From NCBI GenBank assembly GCA_934196075.1, contig CAKPVW010000035.1, forward strand, positions 1 through 19,897: a DNA stretch of 19,897 bases. Reading direction: 5' to 3'. The DNA is from an uncultured Anaerovibrio sp. (GTDB taxonomy: Bacteria; Bacillota; Negativicutes; Selenomonadales; Selenomonadaceae). The notes under the pieces were generated by a model. That model searched no databases and was not told the origin of the DNA. It saw nothing but the letters and a program-made list of their open reading frames with translations. Position 1 is the stretch's first letter, and every line of letters begins with the position of its first letter. Made by a program: the position numbers and the translations under genes. Shown one piece after another: positions 14,272 to 19,390 of the stretch.

Positions 14272-15048
14272 TCAGAATTCTTTGCTATAAATGGCAAAAT
14301 CCTCATCCTTAAACACATTGAATACTACCTTTTTAATTCTATTATCCGTATTTAGAAATTTTCTTACAGTACTGATAGCAATTTCAGCTGCTCTTTGTTG
14401 AGGAAAGCAAAATATTCCTGTAGAAATACAGCAAAATGCTATAGACTCTACTCCTGTATCTGCCGCTAACTTTAAACATTCACTATAACAGCTGACAAGT
14501 AATTCCTCATCCTTTATGGAAACGAATCTTTGAATCCTGGGCCCTACTGTATGCAAAATATATTTTGCCGGCAAATTATAACCAGATGTAATCTTAGCTT
14601 TACCTACTTCTTCCTCATTCCCCTGCTTTACCATAAGCTCCTGCATTTTTAAGCGCAACTCTACCCCTGCGTAGGTATGAATAAAATTATCAATACAGCC
14701 ATGCAATGGATAAAAACATCCTAGCATCTGTGAATTGCAGGCATTGACAATGGCATCACATTTCAAAGTCGTAATATCACCCTGCCAAATATATAATCTT
14801 CCATCTGACTCAACAGGCTTCAGCTCCGTAATGTCTATAATACCACGCTCTATAGCTCTTTCCATCAAATAACTATCCTGCACTTTCAAAAACTCTTCAC
14901 TAATTGGTTTTGGATGCCTAATATTCATTAAAGCTCGCAACAATCTCTCCTGCGCCAGCTTGCCTGTTGGCATCCTTCGGCCTCGAAATCTCAAATCCTC
15001 CTTTAGAAGATATTTCAGCAAATATTCACGTCTTTCCTCTTGTGTCAT
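14272..15048 (-). CDS. Zinc-dependent macrodomain ADP-ribosyl hydrolase (sirtuin-associated)
   Basis: The 258-residue product has an N-terminal helical region of about 80 residues followed by a macrodomain: GDITTLKCDAIVNACN (90-105), GKAKITSGYNLPAKYILHTV and CISTGIFCFP. The segment MLGCFYPLHGCIDN provides C111, H116 and C118, the zinc ligands of the Zn-Macro class found beside class M sirtuins. Members remove ADP-ribose placed on proteins by the partner sirtuin. The ATG overlaps the sirtuin stop (ATGA), so the two are translationally coupled. The last codons and the TGA lie inside the inverted end of the neighbouring mosaic element, so the original C-terminus (now ...SKEF) may have been altered. 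Function is by family knowledge; the substrate is unknown. Confidence 0.88.
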   Translation of the reverse strand: MTQEERREYLLKYLLKEDLRFRGRRMPTGKLAQERLLRALMNIRHPKPISEEFLKVQDSYLMERAIERGIIDITELKPVESDGRLYIWQGDITTLKCDAIVNACNSQMLGCFYPLHGCIDNFIHTYAGVELRLKMQELMVKQGNEEEVGKAKITSGYNLPAKYILHTVGPRIQRFVSIKDEELLVSCYSECLKLAADTGVESIAFCCISTGIFCFPQQRAAEIAISTVRKFLNTDNRIKKVVFNVFKDEDFAIYSKEF

Positions 15049-15929
15049 ACTATCAAGCCCCTTATTTTCATAATCACCTTAGCCATATCGCCATCTATGC
15101 CTATGGCACGCTCTTCTATATCTTCCGGCACAGCTGCTTCATGCATATTGAGACGAATAAGACTATAAGATTTGTTTTCCCTAACCATTTTTTCAAAGGG
15201 CCAACGTATAATAACAGGAGTATTAAAGCCAACTCCCAGTTCCCAAAGTACAACCTTCTTCCCCTTATGCTGAGTTAAAAATTCAACATATCTATCTGCT
15301 GCCTTATGCCATGTATCATCCTCCACAAAATAATTATCACAACGAAGATTCATAGCCATTCTACCGCCACAAATAGGACATTTTGGCACAAGTTCTGTAG
15401 GAATAAGACAATCCCTCCTCACTGCATCCATTTTTCGAAATAGCCTCTCTGCTTCATAGGTTTTAGGATGACACCCTTTCCGGCACTGTATTTTGCCATA
15501 ATCGCCTTGTGTTGCAAAAATGTTCTTTTCCGAAAAACCTGCCTTGTAAAATTGATGATCAACATTGGTAGTAATAACAAAATAATTTTTTTGCCTAACA
15601 ATATCATAAAGCTGTTTATAAAGTGGCAATGCTGATATTTCAAACCTATTCATAAGGGCATGCTTGGACCAATATCCCCATTTAGCTTCTTCCGATGGAT
15701 AAGGATAAAAACCTGCTGAATACATATCAGTCATATAATAAGCACCATATTTTTGAATAAACTCGCCAAAATTTTCCTTAAACCGCTTACCGCCATATTG
15801 AAGTCCAGCTGCCGTTGATAACCCTGCACCAGCCCCAATAAGTATAGCATCAGCCTCATGAATCACCCCAGTTGTCTGATGAATACGCTCCTCATATGCT
15901 TGTTGAGAAAATATACCATTATTAATCAT
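15045..15929 (-). CDS. Class M sirtuin (SirTM), putative protein ADP-ribosyltransferase
   Basis: The start at 15929 is chosen because it overlaps the upstream stop (ATGA) and has AGGGGA before it; an in-frame ATG at 15953 lies inside the upstream gene. The 294-residue product is a SIR2 fold: NAD-binding GAGAGLS (32-38), TTNVDHQF (120-127) and a zinc ribbon with C149, C153, C184 and C187. Where ordinary sirtuins have the catalytic histidine this protein has glutamine in FATQGDYG (Q141), a class M feature. SirTM enzymes known from Staphylococcus and Streptococcus ADP-ribosylate a lipoylated GcvH-like protein and are reversed by the neighbouring macrodomain. Here that operon partner is absent and a flavin/iron-sulfur protein takes its place. 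Confidence 0.88.
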   Translation of the reverse strand: MINNGIFSQQAYEERIHQTTGVIHEADAILIGAGAGLSTAAGLQYGGKRFKENFGEFIQKYGAYYMTDMYSAGFYPYPSEEAKWGYWSKHALMNRFEISALPLYKQLYDIVRQKNYFVITTNVDHQFYKAGFSEKNIFATQGDYGKIQCRKGCHPKTYEAERLFRKMDAVRRDCLIPTELVPKCPICGGRMAMNLRCDNYFVEDDTWHKAADRYVEFLTQHKGKKVVLWELGVGFNTPVIIRWPFEKMVRENKSYSLIRLNMHEAAVPEDIEERAIGIDGDMAKVIMKIRGLIV

Positions 15930-16540
15930 ATATTCCCCTTTTTCTCGATACATTTCTTAGGACAAATCTCTACACAACTTCCACAGTGGAGACAATGGTG
16001 TTGATTGATTATCACAGGAATCGAGGAGATATCAATACACTTTTGAGGGCATACTGAATAACATAGTTTGCAGCCAATACAGCCTATTCCAACATAATAG
16101 CCTCTTTGCCCAGCTTCAATTTGTCCAATCTTTATAGGCTCTCTTACAATTTTAGATGGCACCCTAATATCAAAATACTCCCCCTGGGCCTCATATAGTT
16201 GGAATACTTCCAAGGCCTCTCTGGTATTCCCCGGATAGATTTCTTGCATATACGAATTTTTCTCAAATATAATATCAAGATTCTTTTTACCAATGTTCCG
16301 TATTTTTCCCCTAAGAGATACTGCAATCTTCTCCTTTGTAGCTGATATTGCCACATAAAGCTGTTCCATAAGTTGATGATAAAATTCTTTTCCCTTGGCA
16401 GTGATAAAGTATACGCCATTTTCATCATAATACATCATATCGATAATTCTAGTCTGTGGATGCCCATCTGAACCTATAGTTGCCACTGTTGTTGAATGAA
16501 TTTCCTCAACCAAAAGCTTTAGGTAATCAATTTTACTCAT
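15926..16540 (-). CDS. FMN-binding split-barrel protein with two C-terminal [4Fe-4S] clusters
   Basis: The 204-residue product begins with a pyridoxamine-5'-phosphate-oxidase-like domain (residues about 5-130: TTVATIGSDGHPQTRIIDMM, YFITAKGKEFYHQL). It ends with a bacterial ferredoxin domain: CIGCKLCYSVCP (C154, 157, 160, 164) and CLHCGSCVEICP (C183, 186, 189, 193). Such fusions are probably small flavin/iron-sulfur redox proteins; the true substrate is not known. The stop overlaps the sirtuin start (ATGA). It is the first gene of a three-gene operon with the sirtuin and macrodomain, so a redox role linked to protein ADP-ribosylation is inferred. GAAAGG lies upstream of the ATG. Confidence 0.82.
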   Translation of the reverse strand: MSKIDYLKLLVEEIHSTTVATIGSDGHPQTRIIDMMYYDENGVYFITAKGKEFYHQLMEQLYVAISATKEKIAVSLRGKIRNIGKKNLDIIFEKNSYMQEIYPGNTREALEVFQLYEAQGEYFDIRVPSKIVREPIKIGQIEAGQRGYYVGIGCIGCKLCYSVCPQKCIDISSIPVIINQHHCLHCGSCVEICPKKCIEKKGNI

Positions 16541-16575
16541 TTCCGTAACCTTTCCTTCGTTAACAAGTAATAACT

Positions 16576-16614
16576 TATATAAAACAGCCCACAGGATATT
16601 TTCCTGCGGGACTG
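16576..16614 (-). terminator. Terminator between the FMN protein gene and the sirtuin operon
   Basis: On the minus strand CAGTCCCGCAGGA and TCCTGTGGGCTG form a hairpin with one bulge and one mismatch, followed by TTTTATAT. It lies after the gene at 16683-17078 and before the start at 16540, so the two transcripts are separate. I see no convincing promoter for the sirtuin operon itself in the remaining 35 bp. Confidence 0.7.
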
Positions 16615-16682
16615 ATTGTATGAGTTTTGTATAGGATTATTTTCACTAATACTCTAGTATATATTTTTCTAAGACAGATTCC

Positions 16683-17078
16683 TTAAAATTCATAAGGTGG
16701 ATTGCCAGAAAAATCAGCAATTACACCATGAGGATTTTCCAGATAGAATACCTCAAAAATAGGATTATCAGCAGTCTGATATTGTCCCTTAACAATAGGG
16801 TTGTTCATGCAGGCTTCCTTAACAGCCATATTGTTTTCGAATACAGCCTTGCCGTGAAGGCGAATCCAAGCATATGTTGAAGAGGAGACGGAGATTTCAA
16901 TCTCTGGATTTGCCATCATATCTTTATATACATCCTTGGTATTGTTAGTACAGAACCAAAGCTTCCCTCCCTGCTGAAAGCAAAACATAAAAGGGCGACA
17001 TTTAGCCTTGCCATCTCTACCAACAGTTGCTAAATACTGCACTGGGTTTTTCTGCAAAAATTCTACTACCTTTTCCAT
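16683..17078 (-). CDS. Pyridoxamine 5'-phosphate oxidase-family FMN-binding protein
   Basis: The 131-residue product is a single split-barrel domain: VQYLATVGRDGKAKCRPFMF (residues 13-32), KLWFCTNNTKDVYKDMMANP, EIEISVSSSTYAWIRLHGKA, ending FSGNPPYEF. Proteins of this size usually bind FMN or another flavin and are annotated as nitroreductase-like or general stress proteins; the substrate is unknown. AAGGAGGTC lies eight bases before the ATG. A strong promoter overlapped by two identical-type palindromes lies upstream. It is related in fold to the N-terminal half of the next gene downstream, but is terminated separately. Confidence 0.85.
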   Translation of the reverse strand: MEKVVEFLQKNPVQYLATVGRDGKAKCRPFMFCFQQGGKLWFCTNNTKDVYKDMMANPEIEISVSSSTYAWIRLHGKAVFENNMAVKEACMNNPIVKGQYQTADNPIFEVFYLENPHGVIADFSGNPPYEF

Positions 17079-17100
17079 TACAAAAGACCTCCTTAAGTGT

Positions 17101-17119
17101 TGTAATCTCTGTTATTACA
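17101..17119. promoter_or_regulatory. Operator palindrome 2 (start-site proximal)
   Basis: TGTAATCTCTGTTATTACA is TGTAAT-N7-ATTACA, a perfect 6-bp inverted repeat. It lies just downstream of the predicted transcript start of the FMN protein gene, and begins exactly 50 bp from the second copy. Confidence 0.65.
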
Positions 17120-17132
17120 TCTTGCAATCATA

Positions 17133-17161
17133 ATAATACAACAACTTGGTTGTAACGTCAA
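17133..17161 (-). promoter_or_regulatory. Promoter of the FMN-binding protein gene
   Basis: On the minus strand TTGACG (17156-17161) and TATTAT (17133-17138) are spaced by 17 bp. A further palindrome, ACAAC-TTG-GTTGT (17141-17153), lies in the spacer. Confidence 0.75.
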
Positions 17162-17169
17162 TAGTTACA
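17151..17169. promoter_or_regulatory. Operator palindrome 1 (covering the -35 box)
   Basis: TGTAACGTCAATAGTTACA is TGTAAC-N7-GTTACA, the same architecture as 17101-17119 with one base changed per arm. It contains the -35 hexamer, so binding should block the polymerase. Confidence 0.65.
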
Positions 17170-17311
17170 TCATTTTTTTGCAATTACAAAATCAATTTTA
17201 TTTTCCCAAGAACCTCCTAGCTCTAATATATATCCCCTATTACAGCTTCCAACATTGTACCGACCCCCAAAAGTTAGACCTAAAATCTAATTTTTGGAGG
17301 TTGGTTTTCTT

Positions 17312-17857
17312 TTGGCAAAATATAGTTATGAATTCAAGCAAAAAGTTGTTTCTGAATATCTTAAAGGAGGTATTGGATATAAAAAACTAGCTAAAAAGTA
17401 TAGCATTCCATCCCACAAAACTGTTCGCCAATGGGTTAGCACTTTTACCTGTATTGGCTATGAATCTCTAAAAAGATCTAGAAACAAGACAAATTATACT
17501 TTCGCATACAAGCTCCGTATAGTAGAATCATATCTAACTAGTGAAATGTCCTACCAAGAGCTTGCACTGAAGGAGAGTATATCTAATCCGTCACTTATTG
17601 CCCATTGGGTAAATGACTTTAAGATTGCTGGACCTGCAACTCTCAGACCTAAAAAGAAGGGACGGAAAAAGTCATTGAAAATAAAAAACAATTCGTACCC
17701 TGTTAATACAGATAATCCAGATGTAATTGCTGACAAAGAACACATTCAGCAACTGGAGAATGAACTGCTTAGACTACGAATAGAGAATGCCTATTTAAAA
17801 GAATTGAGGAGACTGCGGCTAGAGGAAGAAGCTCTTCTGAAAAAATTGCGAGAATAA
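17312..17857 (+). CDS. IS150-like transposase OrfA (DNA-binding)
   Basis: A TTG start at 17312 is preferred: GGAGG (17296-17300) lies 11 bases before it and the product then begins MAKYSYEFKQKVVSEYL, as in IS150 OrfA proteins. An earlier TTG at 17294 overlaps the ribosome site. The 181-residue product carries two helix-turn-helix units (LAKKYSIPSHKTVRQWV and LALKESISNPSLIAHWV) and a C-terminal leucine zipper (IQQLENELLRLRIENAYLK). It ends at 17857 just after a run of six A residues (17840-17845) read as AAA AAA, the likely -1 frameshift site joining it to OrfB. Confidence 0.9.
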   Translation: MAKYSYEFKQKVVSEYLKGGIGYKKLAKKYSIPSHKTVRQWVSTFTCIGYESLKRSRNKTNYTFAYKLRIVESYLTSEMSYQELALKESISNPSLIAHWVNDFKIAGPATLRPKKKGRKKSLKIKNNSYPVNTDNPDVIADKEHIQQLENELLRLRIENAYLKELRRLRLEEEALLKKLRE

Positions 17858-17928
17858 TCCATAGTCTCCGCGATGAATTCAAATTAAAAGATATTCTCGC
17901 ATGTACAGGCTTTCCTAAAGCTACCTAT

Positions 17929-18729
17929 ATGTATTGGCAAAAACGCTTTGACAGAAGCAATCCTGACGAAAAAGAAGAAAAATTAATTCTTGAGATAAGG
18001 GCTGCAAATAAGGATTACGGTTATAGAAGAATATGCGGTGAACTGCATAACCGCGGATTGATTATTAACAAGAAGAAGGTTCAGCGAATTATGCAAAAAC
18101 TTAATCTCCAGGTTTCCACCTATACCAGAAAAAGCCGCAAATATAATTCTTATAAAGGAAAGGTTGGCAAAGTGGCACCTAACCGTATAAAAAGGCATTT
18201 TAGGACCAGCATTCCTTACCAGAAAATTACTACAGATACTACTGAATTCAAGTATTATGTAACTGATTCTCAAGGTCGGTTGCTAACACATAAGCTTTAT
18301 CTTGATCCTTTTATGGACATGTATAATAGTGAAATAATTAGCTACGGCATCAGTAAGACTCCTTCAGCAGAAAATATTATGGAAGCACTGGATAACGCAA
18401 TAAAGCTTACTGCAAGCTGTCAGTACAGGCGAACGTTTCATTCAGACCAGGGATGGGCTTACCAGATGGAATCTTATACTAATAAATTGAAAGAGGAAGG
18501 GATATTTCAGAGCATGTCCAGAAAAGGCAATTGCCATGATAATTCAGTAATGGAAAATTTCTTTGGGCTACTCAAACAGGAAATCTATTATGACAAAACT
18601 TACTACAGTTATGGTGAACTTAAGCAGGCTATAGAAGATTATATTAAATACTATAATGAGAAGCGCATCAAGGAACGTCTGGGCTGGCTCAGTCCTATAC
18701 AGTATAGGCTCAGGCATTCCATGGCATAA
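17929..18729 (+). CDS. IS150-like transposase OrfB (DDE integrase core)
   Basis: The 266-residue stretch from the first ATG contains an HTH_21-like region (ANKDYGYRRICGELHNRG) and an rve integrase domain with the catalytic triad D103 (TTDTTEF), D173 (HSDQGWAY) and E209 (SVMENFFG). D173 and E209 are separated by 35 residues, the IS3-family DD(35)E spacing. The same frame is open upstream, reading IARIIHSLRDEFKLKDIL before this ATG. The active transposase is therefore expected to be an OrfA-OrfB fusion made by -1 frameshifting at 17840-17845 rather than a protein starting here. No disrupting mutation was seen. Confidence 0.92.
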   Translation: MYWQKRFDRSNPDEKEEKLILEIRAANKDYGYRRICGELHNRGLIINKKKVQRIMQKLNLQVSTYTRKSRKYNSYKGKVGKVAPNRIKRHFRTSIPYQKITTDTTEFKYYVTDSQGRLLTHKLYLDPFMDMYNSEIISYGISKTPSAENIMEALDNAIKLTASCQYRRTFHSDQGWAYQMESYTNKLKEEGIFQSMSRKGNCHDNSVMENFFGLLKQEIYYDKTYYSYGELKQAIEDYIKYYNEKRIKERLGWLSPIQYRLRHSMA

Positions 18730-18832
18730 AAATATCCGGGCAGTATATAACTACCCGGATTATAAGGTCTAACTTTATGGGGTCACTACACATTTGATTT
18801 GCAGGGATAAGTAATTTTTATAAAATATAGTT

Positions 18833-18861
18833 TTGACGATAAGCAAAACATTTGTTATAAT
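18833..18861 (+). promoter_or_regulatory. Promoter of toxin unit 2
   Basis: TTGACG (18833-18838) and TATAAT (18856-18861) are exactly 17 bp apart. The predicted start near 18868 places a GTGGG/CCCAC hairpin (18871-18886) at the extreme 5' end of the RNA, as often seen in stable regulatory mRNAs. Confidence 0.75.
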
Positions 18862-18985
18862 TTATATATCGTGGGATTATGCCCACAGAGCGAACGCAGT
18901 ATGAAAATTCTGTTATCAATGATACAAATGATGGTCGCCCTGCAAATAAGTAAATGTTCTGCCTAGCAGTTTTGTTTACAGGGAG

Positions 18986-19180
18986 ATGATAGCATGGAGA
19001 ATGTTATCTGTAGAGGTTTCGATAATAGTGTTCCCAGAAAAGGGAAGCGCCTGCGATGAGGCATTAGCTGTAGCAATATATGCTCTTATATCATTGGTTA
19101 CTCTTGTAGTGGCTGTGATGATGGCTGTGTTGATTTGGCTAACTATCACAGGTGAACTATCGTTGATTTTACTAGGTTAA
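18986..19180 (+). CDS. Putative small membrane peptide, candidate type I toxin (system 2)
   Basis: The frame encodes 64 residues, with a hydrophobic C-terminal half: ALAVAIYALISLVTLVVAVM then MAVLIWLTITGELSLILLG. The part EALAVAIYALISLVTLVVAV is reminiscent of small holin-like/TxpA-type toxins, but I do not claim a family. The start is unsettled. The ATG at 18986 directly follows GGGAG with no spacing, ATG 19001 and GTG 19028 are other in-frame choices, and the best ribosome site serves a different ATG (18994). The toxin role is inferred from the convergent antisense promoter, the terminators and the small membrane peptide. It could be a chance hydrophobic frame. Confidence 0.5.
   Translation: MIAWRMLSVEVSIIVFPEKGSACDEALAVAIYALISLVTLVVAVMMAVLIWLTITGELSLILLG
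18994..19059 (+). CDS. Short overlapping reading frame, possible leader peptide
   Basis: ATG at 18994 has GGGAG eight bases upstream, the ideal position, and encodes MENVICRGFDNSVPRKGKRL followed by R and a stop. It overlaps the hydrophobic frame in another register. Translation here might couple or gate the toxin, as mok does for hok. There is no independent evidence that it is made. Confidence 0.35.
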   Translation: MENVICRGFDNSVPRKGKRLR

Positions 19181-19215
19181 CGTAGGTCACATATCGACCA
19201 CATCTTTTAGCAAGC

Positions 19216-19250
19216 ACGAAAAAAGCAGTCCTAGCCGGGACTGCTTCTTC
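19216..19250 (-). terminator. Terminator of antisense RNA 2
   Basis: AAGCAGTCC (19223-19231) and GGACTGCTT (19238-19246) form a perfect 9-bp stem; on the minus strand it is followed by six T residues. On the plus strand only CTTC follows, so it should stop mainly the antisense RNA. An outer GGTCAC/ACATCTT helix (from 19187) with AAGATGT/GTGACC (to 19264) can enclose it. Confidence 0.75.
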
Positions 19251-19323
19251 GTAAGATGTTGTGACCATCAGTGTTGACGCACTGTTTGACGGTCGATTTG
19301 GTTTCGACTAAAAACATGTAACG

Positions 19324-19352
19324 GCGACCATCATTGTGGTTCGCTCTTTTTC
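19324..19352 (+). terminator. Terminator of toxin mRNA 2
   Basis: GCGACCA (19324-19330) pairs with TGGTTCGC (19337-19344) with one bulged T and a six-base loop, followed by TCTTTTTC. The toxin RNA would run from about 18868 to about 19352. Confidence 0.6.
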
Positions 19353-19361
19353 TATACCTTT

Positions 19362-19390
19362 ATTTTAGCTCACATAAACACCTTAGTCAA
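19362..19390 (-). promoter_or_regulatory. Promoter of antisense RNA 2, overlapping a mobile element end
   Basis: On the minus strand TTGACT (19385-19390) and TAAAAT (19362-19367) are spaced by 17 bp. The -35 box overlaps the first bases of the mosaic element beginning at 19389. Confidence 0.7.

Larger units (their letters stand above)
13348..14280 (-). mobile_element. Long mosaic element (933 bp) with inverted ends
   Basis: The ends AAATTCTGATTTGTAGAG (13348-13365) and CCCTGCAAATCAGAATTC (14263-14280) are inverted repeats (15 of 18 positions). Inside, from left to right, are a 60-bp end region shared with the mini element; a hairpin-rich core bounded by its own 20-bp inverted repeats (13397-13705); a region shared with the element at 19389 (13686-13745); a unique spacer; and two direct copies of a 195-bp module (13807-14001 and 14043-14237). 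No convincing protein gene is present. This occupies the whole stretch between the DUF2292 promoter and the macrodomain gene. It behaves like a non-autonomous transposable element assembled from modules; no transposase and no clear target duplication were seen. Confidence 0.75.
17256..18790 (+). mobile_element. IS3-family (IS150-like) insertion sequence, complete
   Basis: The 1535-bp element starts TGTACCGACCCC and ends with the inverted counterpart of TGTAGTGACCCC; the 25-bp terminal repeats (17256-17280 and 18766-18790) agree at 21 positions. Three-base duplications CAT flank it (17253-17255 and 18791-18793), the size expected for IS3 elements. It contains orfA and orfB in -1 relation and a terminator-like ATCCGGG/CCCGGAT hairpin (18734-18760) near its right end. 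Both ends and both frames look intact, so it is probably a recent and active insertion. Confidence 0.92.
19216..19355 (-). ncRNA. Predicted antisense RNA (system 2), about 140 nt
   Basis: A minus-strand promoter (19362-19390) predicts a start near 19355. The hairpin 19223-19246 followed on this strand by TTTTTT terminates it near 19216. It would be complementary to the 3' region of the system 2 toxin mRNA, as in TxpA/RatA- or BsrG/SR4-type arrangements. Expression is inferred, not observed. Confidence 0.6.

Noticed and set aside
13348..14280. CRISPR array or integron cassette array
   Set aside because: There are only two tandem 195-bp copies and no short regularly spaced repeats, cas genes or integrase. 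The ends behave as inverted repeats of a mobile element.
17256..18790. IS plus mosaic elements as one composite transposon
   Set aside because: The IS has its own 25-bp ends and a CAT target duplication, unrelated to the 18-bp mosaic ends, so it is an independent insertion.
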